A stretch of DNA of 64,000 bases, taken from positions 6,334,417 through 6,398,416 of the forward strand of contig NC_043741.1 of assembly GCF_004337985.1 (NCBI RefSeq). Direction: 5' to 3'. Both the position numbers and the translations under genes were made by a program. This DNA is from Pyricularia pennisetigena. Taxonomy: Eukaryota > Ascomycota > Sordariomycetes > Magnaporthales > Pyriculariaceae. This document shows, one piece after another, positions 47,471 to 58,973 of this stretch. Under the pieces are notes generated by a model. The model was not told the DNA's origin and searched no databases. It saw nothing but the letters and a program-made list of their open reading frames with translations. How positions within the stretch are numbered: position 1 is the stretch's first letter; each line of letters starts with the position of its first letter.

Positions 47471-49752
47471 ATGAGCTACAATATCCCCATCCGACAGTCC
47501 TCCTCTGCCTCGTCACAAAATAATGACTCCCGCTCCTTCACGTCTTCTTACGCCGCCCCATCTGCCGAGGCCATCAGTGGCCGGCCCCTCAGAGAGCCGC
47601 TGCGAGATTTCGCTCCCATTGGCGATCGCCTTATAGTCGGCGTTGATTTTGGCACTACTTTTTCTGGGTAAGTCTGGAAGTAAAAGAATAAAAAGCTCTT
47701 TTTTTTTTTTTTTTACTGTGTTCGGTGACAATGTACTCATGCTACGCTCTAGAGTTGCCGCTGTATATACCGGTACCCCTGACGATGTGGAGATCATCAA
47801 GTCATGGCCTGGCGGCAACGGCATCACCTCTGATAAGGTCCCCACCGAGATTTCATATGAAGTACCGGCCAACTCACCCGAGGGGACGCCGCCAAAAGTG
47901 AAATGGGGCCTTCAGTTCCGCCCCGAGGAGTCGAGGTTGCGCTGCATCAAGCTGTTCCTGGACCGGTCGCAGAAGCTGCCCTTCTACGTGAGCCCGCTGG
48001 AGACGGCGGCCCAGCTCAGGCGCTACAACAAGACGGTTGTAGACGCCGTCAGCGACTACCTCACGCAGATCTACAAGCACACGCTCGACACCTTGACCCG
48101 CCGCTATGGGGAGTCCTTCATGGCCTCGACCAAGATCGACTTTGTCCTCACCTGCCCGGCCGTATGGTCCGACGCCGCCAAGAACACGACCTTGCAGGCC
48201 GCCGAGAGGGCCGGCATGGGCTCCAGGTCGCAGATCCAGATGATCAGCGAGCCCGAGGCCGCCGCCGTCTACACGCTCAAGGCCATACAGCCCAACCACC
48301 TTAACGTCGGCGATAACTTTATAGTGTGCGACGGTGGTGGTGGCACAGTAGAGTGAGCTTCCTCTGGGTGACAAGTCCATACATAAAAAAGTATGGCGGG
48401 TGTATTGATTGATACTAACCATGGTAAAAAAAACAAAATCTACTAGTCTTATTGCGTATAAAATAATATCCCTCAAACCTCTCCGCGTCGAAGAGTCTGC
48501 CGTCGGGACCGGCGGTCTCTGTGGCAGTGCTTTCCTGAACTACAGGTTTGAAGAGCACGTTAAGAACAGGCTTGGCGCTGGCAAGTTCGATGAGATCAAG
48601 GTCAAGAAGAACAAGACGTGGCAAATGGCGCTGAGGTACTTTGAGGACTTTGTAAAGCGCAACTTCAACGAGGATGAGCACCAGGAAATCAACGTGCCGT
48701 AAGTGATGCCAAAAAAAGCCTGACGTGTTGAGGCTGCATCGGTGAGGACGCATCTCACTGACCTTCTTTGCTAGATTCCCCGGTCTTCCCGATGACGAAG
48801 AAGCTCAGATTGACTCGGGCTTCATGGTTATGACGGCAACGCAAATCAAGGAAATATTCGAACCGGTCGTCAAGGAGGTGTGCGATCTGGTCCAAGGCCA
48901 GGTGGAGGGGCTTCGAGCCAAGGGGGGCATCGTGTCAGGAATCATCCTCGTGGGTGGATTTGGTCAGAGCGATTATCTCTACCGGCGACTCAAGTCGCAC
49001 TTTACCAGCGCGGCGCCGCCACCATATAGCGAGCGGCCGACGCACACCAGCGCATCCGATCCATACATGGAACACGCCTCCATCGAGGTCATGCAGCCGC
49101 TGTACGCCTGGACGGCCGTCGTGCGTGGCGCCGTGCTGAGGGGTCTCGAGGGCAACATGGTCATCTCGCGCAAGGCGAGGTATCACTACGGCACGTCATA
49201 TGCCACGGTATACGACGAGGAGAAACACTCCGTCACGGAGAGATACTGGTCGCCGTTGTGGGAGCGGTGGATGGTTTCTGACCGGATGCAGTGGCATATT
49301 GCCAAGGTACGTCTTGAGCCGAGCCATCCATTTATTTTGCTCTGGAAAGCCCTAAGGAATGGCGGCGGGGTGACCGTTGACTAACTTTTTTGTAATCGCC
49401 CTCGCGCGCGTATATATAGGGAGAGGCAATATCGCCCATGTCGCCCATAGCATTCCACTACACGCGGAACTTCAGGCCCGGCCAGTCGCTGGTCGTGACT
49501 GACGATCTGATCGCCTGCGACGCCGACGAGCCGCCTGCTGCGTACACGCGGGACCTGATACATACGTGCACGCTGACGACGAACCTGAACGCGGTTCCGC
49601 GGAGCTTGTTCACCCGGCTCACGACGACGCGGGGGGTCGAGTTTGACAACCTCGACTTTACGCTCGAGATGATTGTCGACAGCGCGGGCCTGGGCTTTGA
49701 GCTCAAGGTTGAGGGTGTGAGGTATGGCAGGGTCGAGGCCGAGTTTCATTGA
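47471..49752 (+). CDS. Hsp70-like ATPase of the HSPA12 type
   Basis: Five exons (47471..47667, 47753..48352, 48447..48698, 48775..49306, 49420..49752) give 637 residues. The actin/Hsp70 ATP-binding fold is plain: phosphate-1 loop LIVGVDFGTTFSGVA (split by intron 1), connect-1 region ISEPEAAAVYTL, phosphate-2 loop FIVCDGGGGTVDLIAY (split by intron 2) and adenosine loop IILVGGFGQSDYLYRRL. The segment after the ATPase is short and shows no standard Hsp70 substrate-binding domain or EEVD tail, as in animal HSPA12 and the many expanded fungal relatives whose clients are unknown. Likely cytosolic, as no targeting signal is seen. The leader carries a (CAGG)n repeat and intron 1 a T16 run. Convergent with the transporter gene. 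Confidence 0.87.
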
Positions 49753-50046
49753 GTACCATGTTGTTTGCATTTGGAGTTTTGGTGTGCAGACTTGATGATT
49801 TTTTTTTTTTTTTTTTTTTTTGGTTTGATTTTTTTCTTCTTCGTCTGTAGGTGGGACAGTTATAGTCGCCATACTGTTTCGATTCCAGCGCAACACATTT
49901 AATACACATGTTACGAAAAGGATGATAAAGGATTATGATCTTCTTTATACAACTCAAAAACTCCCCCAAAAGTGGCATGTTTATCACCCCAAAGAAAGTC
50001 TCATTATAATATTCCAAAACCAGAATCTCCCTCCCTCCCCTTCCAC

Positions 50047-52596
50047 TCAAGCCCGGGTAGCAGCATCCAACTTCTCACTGCTCCCGGGCGTCGCGCCAGA
50101 GCGTGCCTGTCCATCACCGCCACGGATCTCGACGGCAGCTCGGGGCGGACGGGGCTTGGCCACGTCGCCGCGGAGCAAGAGGCCAAACACAAAGTACTTT
50201 GCGCTGTCGAGGCCGTAGCGGACGAGATCCGTGGAGCGGACGCCAAAGACTTGGTCTAGCTCCTCGAGCGTCTTTTCCTTGGTCTCGGGCACGAAGAAGA
50301 GCACGGCAAAAAAGCCGATAATGTTCCAGCCGGCGTACCACCCAAAGGCGCCCTGCGGCTGGAAGGCGGCCAGCATGCTTGGCCACGTGACGCTCAGGAT
50401 GAAGTTGAAGAACCACGTCGTGGCCGTGGCCAGCGACATGCCCAGCGGCCGGATGTAGAGCGGGTAGGCCTCGGCCGAGTAGGTGAAGGGCACGGGGCCC
50501 TCTCCAGGCGAGTAGACCATGCCGAAGAGCTGTTGGAAAGGAAAACAAAAAAAAAAAAAAAAAACAAGCGTCAGCGTTCTAGGTGTTCTTGCGTCTTCAT
50601 GGACTCCATACATGGAGATTTGATACTTGATTTGCTTGCAAAGAATGAGAAACTTACGTAAATTCCAAGGGCAATACAGGCCACATGGGCTTTGGACTCT
50701 TCTGGGATCCAAAAGGAGAATCCTGTAAAGAAGAGAAACAGCGACATGAGTGGAAATGTAGTTAGCAGCAGGTTCCGACGGCCGAAGCGGTCGATGGTGA
50801 AAAATGCCGGCAGGGCGAACAGCCAATTGATGACTCCGAAACCTAGCGAGGCCGCCAGGGCGCTGACCTCGGACAGGCCGGCGCCGAGAAACACCTCACT
50901 GCTGTAGTAGGCAATAACGTTGACTACAATTTTTCAGCTTCGTCAGCAAAATAAAACGGCTGGAGTCTTGTCCTGGAGGGGGGTGTGCCCGCGCAAAAAG
51001 AACTTGCCTCCACAGAACTGCTGCATAAACATGACAATCTCGGAGGCGACCATGGCGTTGCGGTTGCGGCGGACCGTAAAGAGCTCGGCGATCTGGTTGC
51101 GCGTGCCCATGGACATGGTCTCGCGCTCCGCCTCGAGCAGAACGTGCATATAGAAGAGGTCGCGGGCCGCCTGGACCTTTTCGTGGCGGAGCGTGCAGAT
51201 GGCGCGAAAGGCATCGGCGTGTCGGCCCTTGGTCAGGTACCAACGGGGAGACTCGGTACACAGCGGGATCAGGCAGCAGACGATGACGGCGGGGATGCCG
51301 GCGCTTCCCATCATGAGGCGCCAATTCAGGCCGAGCTCGACGCCGTGGTCGGGAACAAAGTAAAAGGCGAGGTCGGCCACGTATCTGTTCTACTTGTTAG
51401 CCCCCTTTAGTTGGCCACCGACAGTACGTAAGATGGTAAGATTTACTGACCCTATCATGATTCCAAACGCTGTCCACATCTGCCACTGCATAACAAGAGC
51501 GCCACGGAGCTTCGGCGGCGCACACTCGGCGGCAAAAATGGCTGTTAAATGTTAGAGACGTGAACATAGCTAAGGGTCTATGAAAGTCGGAGACGAGGTT
51601 GGGACTGACGAGTAGTTGCCGACTTTGGTCCTATGCCCAGTCCCAGGAAAAAACGAGCAATAAACATATGCCACCAGGTGTTGGTGAAAGCCTGCCAAAA
51701 ACAGGCCGCCGCAGAGACTTGATAGCGACGAGGCGCATCTTGTTAGCTGAACAAACGTTGGTGGAATATGGGCCGGTTTGCAGTCGGGTCGGCAGTCTCA
51801 AGTGGTAGTAGTAGCAACATACTGGCACAGGACCAAAAAACTGTCCCTTTCCTGCCGAATACCCGGTTCATGGGAGCTGTTAGCCAGCAGCCAAGAATTG
51901 CACAGCAGAGGTACGGCGCCGAGTTGGTCAGCCCCAGCAGCCACGCGTCACGACCGCCAGTGCCGGCGATGCCAAATTGCGTCTTGTAGAAAGACTGTGC
52001 GCCGTTCACGACCGTCTCGTCCATTCCCTGGACGGCAGCGCACAGGGAGCAGACTGTTGGAGGGTTCAATGTCAACCAAAGTCCATCTCATCATCCCCAA
52101 CCTATTTGAAAAGTCAGGCAGGCATAAGACCGCCATGTATGCAAAACAAAAACTCACTCGCCACAACCCAGTACAGCATTCCCGGGTTCGCCCACTTGTG
52201 CGTGACTTCCTTCTGCAAGAAGTCCCTCTCGCGATCCGTCAGCTCCGAGAGGCCACCATCGACTCGCCCCTCCAAGTCGTCACCGGCGATAACTGCGCCG
52301 AGCCGAAAAGCCCGCACGTCCTCGTCGCTGTCCAGGCCGTGCTTGAGAGCAAATTCCTCCCCCATGGCCATGAGCTCCTCACGGCTCATGCCGGAGAGCG
52401 GATTGTTGAGTTTGGCGTTGGCCTCCATGCGCTTGATGTCTTCATCGCCCAGCGCGACCTCGGGCGCGTCGGCCGCCGCGGAGTTGCTGGCGCCTCTAGG
52501 CAACGAGGTGTCGGATCGATGCTCGATAAACACCCCGGGAGTTGTTGTGCTGCCCGAGGGCTCGGGTGGATTCCCTCCCTTTTCGTTTAAAGTCAT
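50047..52596 (-). CDS. MFS sugar/polyol transporter (SP family)
   Basis: Seven minus-strand exons (52158..52596, 51823..52053, 51610..51717, 51451..51541, 51008..51384, 50658..50923, 50047..50529) join in phase to 664 residues. After a hydrophilic N-terminal extension of about 140 residues come the sugar-porter landmarks: ICSLCAAVQGMDE in helix 1, NRVFGRKG loop, RFFLGLGIGPKSAT, ESPRWYLTKGR at the end of helix 6, QQFCGVNVIAYYSS in helix 7, and VPETKEKTLEELD after helix 12. It should span the plasma membrane twelve times and import a sugar or polyol with protons; members with AVQGWDQ-like helix 1 include fungal myo-inositol and quinate-type carriers, so the substrate is open. Intron 5 starts GCAAGT, a GC-AG intron, forced by the CG-VN junction. 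Intron 6 has an A18 run (plus strand). Confidence 0.9.
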
Positions 52597-54620
52597 CTTT
52601 TTTGACAAGAAGAAAAATAAATCAACCAGCTTAGGCTTTACCCTGTTTGTAAATATGGCGCAAGATGGAAGAGGATATGAACGTTAAGAGTTCCTAAGTG
52701 GCTGATTTCCACAGATAAAACCAAACCTCATGGTTTTTCTAGCTCTACAAAGTAAGTACAGAGTAGGAAAACAAAAGTCGCAAATCGGGCCGAGACTAAA
52801 GTTAGTGGTCTGGACAAGACATGCTGTTTATACAGCCGCTCCATGGTTCCGTAGCACAATATCCATCCTACGTAGTGAGGAAAAAAATCTCAGGGTTGGT
52901 TTGGGGCCTACCTGGTCTGGGGAAAGGTACACCTGCCCCAGCTAAGCTGCATCACATGGGGAAGGAAAGCGTTCTCCGACGTTGCCGATCAGACCTAGGT
53001 CGCCCCCTGGATCATGACGGCGATATACCCACAAATAATACATTCTTTTTTTTCCGTCTTCTTCTATGAAAAGTACGTAGGACGTTGTAAACGGTTGTAC
53101 CGATCCTTAGTAGGCCCAGGTTTGGGCGCATTTCGGCCATCCATATTTCTGTGGGGAAACCTGACGTCATTTGCTGCGCGAACCGGGGTGTCTTCGGTGC
53201 CAGTTGAGGCCAGGTTCGGGTGTGGTCCGATATAACTTGGTCTACTCGAATCGGTTTCTATCTGCTCACAATGCGTAAGGTGAGAGGGTATTCTGTTTGT
53301 TGTTTGTTTGGAGTTGCGCGCTGAGCATAGATATTTTTTTTTTTTGAAGAAAAAAAATTATGACGACGTACCATGACTCTTGTTAAAGGTTATTTGGGAG
53401 CTATTTTCTTCTCTGCCTTTCCAAAGAAGCAATTAACTTGACGGATAGCATATATTGGGGAACAAAGTTGTGGCGAACTTCAAGCTTTTGCCATGGCCGG
53501 TAAGTGGATCCCAACGGAATCTTAGCTAATTAATCACAAGAGCTTGGCTTTTCCTCTGCATTTCTTGTTCAAACCATCACAATTCCCAGCGATATTCCCG
53601 GTGGGGGCTAGATTTCTGCCATCCTCTGAGGATGCAGTATGACACTCGCTATTTTGACCTACTCCACCCAGTATCAACGCCGCACAAATACTTGGTTGCA
53701 ATTTCCCCGTATTTTCCATACTGCGAAAATATAGGTACGCCATAATTCTCGGATCCGCGCCCAAAGGAAACATTCCGTCTTTTCTCGTCCAGCACAAATA
53801 CAAATGACCAGGCGGCCTGCCCTAAGGTACCGAAATGAGGGGAAGTGAGCGAGCGGGGCTTATTTATGATGAGAACTGGTGGATAACTCGAGATCCCTCC
53901 AGGTACTTGCATAATACTTTTTCTATCTAATCAGCACTAATTAGTCTAGTTCCCTAGCAATATCCCACAATTGCTGGCGAGCGCCTCGATTTCCCCAAAT
54001 CCCGCAGCAACCCTGTCAACGGTGCCCATGGGGCGCCAGATATTGCTACCTGGTGAAAAGTGAAAAGTGAAAAGTGGGATCTGACATCATCTGCCGTGGC
54101 CGCGGTTCAGGAAGATGAGAGGAAAGCGGGGGACGGCCCAGTAACAAAGTCGAGCCAAATAATCTGTGTCATGGAAAGAAAACCTCCGGTTCAACTGATC
54201 TTCACGGCACGTGGCCAGCAGAAGTGCAGAATGTACCTGCTGATTACGGCTTGTTTTTCATACATTAAAAACGCTGAAAACTAAAGGGCCGTCTTTATAA
54301 TCATGTAGTTAATGCTAGTGCTGGCCAGTCAAACGTGACCCAAGTTGTAATTATTCCTAGGAGTGAAGCAATACAAATATATGGGAGGCTCAGGATGAGG
54401 GTACGAGGAGTTCGGGTTGGAGGGTAGATAGGGGTATACGATGGACAATATAACATTGAACACGGCCATTTGGCAACTACTGCAATATAAGATCGGCATC
54501 CTGCCTAAGACCGACTGCTTGTAAACTGTCTCAAAATCTAACATATTACATATGCAAGTAGAAAAGCATACATAGCATATCTTGGAAGATAGAACTCAAA
54601 AAATGCCTATGCTGCAAAAG
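52597..54620. other. Intergenic region
   Basis: Holds the transporter promoter and the 3' flank of the next minus-strand gene. A GTGAAAA unit repeats three times at 54053-54074. T-rich and A-rich runs at 53334-53357. No coding frame with domain signal. Confidence 0.55.
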
Positions 54621-56660
54621 TCAGGCCTCCCTTTTCCGGAGATACTCATCCCACGTCGGTCCACCCCTTGTGTGTTCCACATCTAGCGCTGCCTTGGGAC
54701 GCCTCAGAAGAGACGATGCATTTGCTGGGGGTTCTTCTTGACTCGAATCCCAATATCGCTTCTGGGTCGTTTCTGCTCTGCGGTATGAGCCAGACCCTCT
54801 AGGCGTTGAGTCGCCATAATCACTTTCTAAAGGTGTGAGTGGATTTGACATCTGCTTCGAAGCGTCGCAGTACTGTTTTTCTCGTTCACGCCGAGGAAAT
54901 ATGTCCCGAATAGTCACAACCTGCGCTGCTGACAAGGTAGGCAGCACACATTCCACCGAAAATAGACCATAAGTGCCGGGTGTGGACAGAAAGCTGCGCG
55001 TATCTCTTAGTTGCGGTGCCTGGTCTGATCCATTCAGAAGAGGCTTCCCTCGAGTTACGGTAATAGCTGAATGGCTATGTCGCCGGGAATCCGGGCTTCG
55101 CTGTATCGTGTTTCCCACTGGCAGTGGAGGGAGCTGCGCTTCAGAAGCAGTCCCTGCAGGTAATGAGTGGTGACATGTACCCCTTGGCTCATCTGCTTGA
55201 GACTGGCGTGTCAAGTACGAAGATGCAGGATACTCTGTCGGACTGGAAGCTGGCGATTCTAATATTTCCTGGCCTATATGCATAGACTTGGACGTGTATC
55301 TCAGCACGCTATCGTGTGGCGAAGGCTCAGGGCTACGTACACTTCTGCCCGGGAACGATGGCGTGGTGGGTGACAGTCCTAAGTGTGCTGGCGTTAATGG
55401 CGAAGCTGATATGGTCTCCTCGGTAAAGTCGTCTAATGCCTCGTCAAGAAGCTTCCGTGCGTTGTTATCCGGATATCTTGGCAGCGCATGCCTAGATATC
55501 TTACATGGCATCCTCTCCAGCTTTCCGTCGTGCATGTTGGTGATGTTGACTGGAATGGCCAAGACCACATCAGAAAGTCTTTGAAACTCCTCGTTAGGGT
55601 ATGCTTGCAGGTTGGCAAGTAGCCATCGAGCAAAGCCCTTGACATAAGTGCAGGGACAGATGGTCGTGACCTGGCATCCTTTTGAGTGAGGTGATACTGG
55701 CAACCGAGACTGTGGTAATGAGTAACACTTGTCAGTTTCTTTGCATGCTAGCTCAACAAAGGATAACTCACTCGTCATCAAGATCAGCAACTCTATCATG
55801 GACAAAGCTCGTCGTGATGTTTGCATCGAAAATTTCTAGAAGTCCTATGAGAACTGAACACAAGTGGCATAGCAGTCTATCGCTTTGCTCAAGCATTCTT
55901 TACTCACTTGGAAAGGGAAAGATTTCTCGTGGAAGGCGATGCTGGCCATAAAAACGGCACAGTTTCTCTGGTGTAATAACGATACTTTGCTGTGGTTCAT
56001 ATTCGAGTATCTGCATCAAGGACTGTTAGCCTAGCCAGCTACCAGGACGTCTACATTATATGTTTATCTGAAGCTAGTCGTGATGCCTCACAATATGATC
56101 TGCAATACTTCGGAGCAGCTCATCTGCCCGCTTTGTATGGCTTCCTGTTTTGTCAAAGAGGACACCCCATCTCTCATCAACCAAGCTTGGCTCCAAAGGG
56201 GTAACTGCCTGAGTCGGCCCTTGCCCATTGTTAACGCCGCTCAGTGACCGATGGCCAAACTGGTCATGTGCTTTCAGGAATGTTTCCACCGCACTAGATC
56301 TACTTGTCAGAGGTAATTGAGGGGAGGATGAAGTGGCTGCATCACTTCCATATGCGGTTTCTGGGAGCAAAGATTTGAGGACGTTTGCGACTGTGGACGC
56401 GTCAGAATGTACCTCTGTTTTGAGGGAGTTGATAGAGAATCGAGCACTTGCTTTCCTGCCTCATTATCTCTCGTAGTTGGCCTGCTGAAATAACCGTAAT
56501 ATCATACCGATCTGCGAATCTCTCATCAGATTCTGCGGCGAGCACTTTAGGTGGGCGAGGTGGAGTTGAGTTGAGCGCTGTCAGTGGAGGTGTTGTTATT
56601 TCGGCTGATTCTGGGTCAACTTCAGCACTGAGGTTTTTCTCATCAGAAGAGCTTCCATGT
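54621..56660 (-). CDS. DUF7514-like fungal protein with an apparent frameshift
   Basis: Exons on the minus strand: about 56508..56660 (5' end unresolved), 56092..56455, 55908..56010, 55772..55844 and 54621..55709. The second to fourth joins build one conserved block: WGVLFDKTGSHTKR, LEYEPQQSIVITPEKLCRFYG, then LEIFDANI. The block resembles the fungal domain I know as DUF7514 (name from memory). In the last exon the block continues as GCQYHLTQKDARSRPSVPAL and then, in a frame shifted by one base near 55643, as VKGFARWLLANLQAYPNEEF and ARKLLDEALDDF. Both sides are conserved-looking, so a base is missing or two are extra. The downstream 300 residues are Ser/Pro-rich and disordered. No start codon lies in frame with the first exon I can support. 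It may be a decaying gene or a sequence error; function is unknown. Confidence 0.6.
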
Positions 56661-57560
56661 CTTTAGCAGAAGACCTAAGGCTCTTCCCCTGTATGAGCTG
56701 CCATTGTTCCGGTCCCCATTGTGCACATTTTTGTTGAAAGGTTGGGTATTGAGGACGAAGAACTAGACGGAGCAGGATGATCAAACGGGACGATTAGGCG
56801 AGCAGGAAAGAGGCATGGATTTGACAGTCGTTTTTATGGACTGGCCAGGCCCGGCTGAAGCAGCTCATTGCAGTCATGACCATGATCAGTCTTCTCATAT
56901 GTACACAACAGCAGAGGGGTGGTATATCCCATTAACCTCATTCGTGTGCTTTACGCCCGTAATTTTAGCCTCCGGGAACGTGTAGTACAGGCAGCCTTGC
57001 CAGTGGCGACCGGCGAGCAGTTCAGGTCCGGGCAATGGTGTGTATGCAGCTAAGATGGGCACCTAGATCGGCGGATTCGGGGGCCGCAGCTGAGTTGTAG
57101 GGTGGAATGGTGTTTATTGGCGAAACCACATGTAACCGTTTTGCAATGTCATTGGAAGGTATACAAACTCAAAAAGCATCGCAATCATACTGCCTGATAT
57201 GTGTAGCAAAGGCCAGACTAGATGGTTCGCATCAAAGGTGCCAATGTAAGATTTTAGGCATCCATCTACTGTAGATGCAAATTCATTATTTCCCAAGAGT
57301 CAAGTCTTACCGGCATTGTACCTCTGAGGTCAAGGAAGGTATCACCCGCACTCCTTTCCTGTTGTAATTTCTCCTACCCATTCATCTTGCGCTTATCCAT
57401 CGCCTGTTTTTTCCCCAGCTCTTCAACTGGTTCGACTTCACAACTCGCCTACATCTACAGACTGAGATATTTCTGAGACATTCTTACCCGCTCAGACCAA
57501 GACCTGAAGGCGAGCGACACTCTCACTCTGCCCTGAGAAACGCTGCCATTGCAAGCCACC
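56661..57560. other. Divergent intergenic region, DUF7514-like / Stc1-domain genes
   Basis: No coding signal before about 57420. From 57421 to 57607 one frame is open and ends at TAG, but it is in a different frame from the Stc1 start and looks like leader sequence. Confidence 0.5.
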
Positions 57561-58536
57561 ATGACGAGAAAAAGCTACTCTTCTGTGACGAGTGCCGCAT
57601 CCACGACTAGTACCCAGCAGCCACCGCCAGGCCGCAAGAATTAGTAAGTTCACATCTCGTTCAGCCTGCCACCTGCTTTCACCGTGCCTTCCTCGTACAA
57701 TAGATAGATCCTCTAGCTATTGCATACGTCTCTCTACTCACCCATCTCTGTTAACCAATACCGAAAATGTCACAGGGTATTCTGCACCAATGGCTCCCAC
57801 TGGGCACCGCGAGGAGACTTTTCCAAGTCTCAGCTTCAAAAGTGGCATGGGGGCTTTGGCGAAACCAAGATTTCATGCTCCAAGCACACCAGTCTCGCCG
57901 CCGCAGAGCTGCGCTGCACCGGCCCATGCGGTCGTGTTCTTGCCGTCACTTGCTTCTCGAAGAATCAGCGCTCTGCCGGTGGAAGCCAGGTATGGACGAG
58001 ATTGCAGCTTTCCCGCGACACACCTGATCAGAACAGTATACTCATTTCTTTCTTCCTACAGGAGTGCCTTGATTGCGTCGCCTGGGGCCTCAGCCAAGAG
58101 CCCGGCCATACTGTTCTCGCTACCGTAGACGTCAATCAGACTCAGGAAGAGGCCTGTCGGGACCTGCTCTCTCGTGAAGCCCCCAGAAACAGGGCGCTTC
58201 AAATCGATGACGGCAACCAGAGAGCGTTGACATTTGAGACCATGAGCTCAACTGCCTCAATGACCAGCGACACGAGTTTTGCTACTACTACTGCGTCTCG
58301 TGCTTCCTCTTATAGCATGGGACCCTGGGCCCGCCCGGTACGTTTACCTATATTGATAACCAAAGAGAAAACTCTCTGGTCGGTGTGATCTAACAGCATC
58401 GCAGACTCAACGCAAGACGGAATGGATGGTTCCTACTTACCTTCAGGAGGTCCGAGATGGTCGTGCCCCTGCCAGGCCTCCACCTCTGATCCCGGAGGAG
58501 GCCTACGACAGCGACGGTTCTATTGACTATTGCTGA
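57561..58536 (+). CDS. Stc1-domain (LIM-like zinc) protein; first splice junction makes TAG
   Basis: Exons 57561..57643, 57776..57989, 58062..58337 and 58405..58536. Exons 2-4 join cleanly and carry the cysteine-rich Stc1 domain: FCTNGSHWAPRGDFSKSQL, then ISCSKHT, ELRCTGPCG, and CFSKNQRS...CLDCVAW. In fission yeast Stc1 links the RNAi complex to the CLRC H3K9 methyltransferase; in filamentous fungi the domain occurs in many small proteins of unknown role. The Ser/Thr-rich tail ends in an acidic motif, EEAYDSDGSIDY. Exon 1 (MTRKSYSS... GRKN) has the expected character and a consensus GTAAGT donor, but joining TA to the first G of exon 2 gives a stop at codon 28 where the family would have Tyr. 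I could not find another acceptor that avoids it. With that codon read as sense, the protein would be 234 residues. Confidence 0.7.
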
Positions 58537-58973
58537 GCGAGGGTTCGAGTCCAGCTTTTTTGCCTGCTAGGAGCTGCTGTTGCGCCTTGTTCTCATGGAA
58601 TCCTTTGTTCTCATTGATTTTCTCGTTGAGTTTTGCAGTTGACCCGTAGCGAGATGATTAGATAGACGCTAAGAAACGAGATTTCTCAACTGAACTCAAC
58701 CAAGAAAGAGTTGTGAGAAATTGACAGGGGCAAGCATATTGCCATTGCTCTACCCTGACTATCCAATAGGCCTCTACCTCATCATATGCACCGTAACCGT
58801 CCATAATAAACCCAAGCAAACGATTGTACATACATAGATAAAGGCATATCAGCCAGCCTCATACGGTCTTGGGTATCATCAAAGTCATGACAGAAAAGAA
58901 GAGGCACAAAGACTATCAAACAATGTCTGCAAAAAAAAAAAAAAAAAAAAAAAAAGCAATATCATTCCTTCAA
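58537..58973. other. Convergent intergenic region
   Basis: Between the Stc1-domain gene and the next minus-strand gene. A25 run at 58931-58955. Nothing else seen. Confidence 0.6.

Noticed and set aside
57421..57607. Open frame of about 60 codons ahead of the Stc1-domain gene containing FCDECRIHD
   Set aside because: It ends in TAG, has no ATG, is out of frame with the supported start at 57561 and can be joined to exon 2 only through a poor donor. Most likely leader sequence.
58536..58560. GGTTCGAGTCC followed by T6, like a tRNA 3' end
   Set aside because: The T stem does not pair and upstream sequence is the coding end of the Stc1-domain gene.
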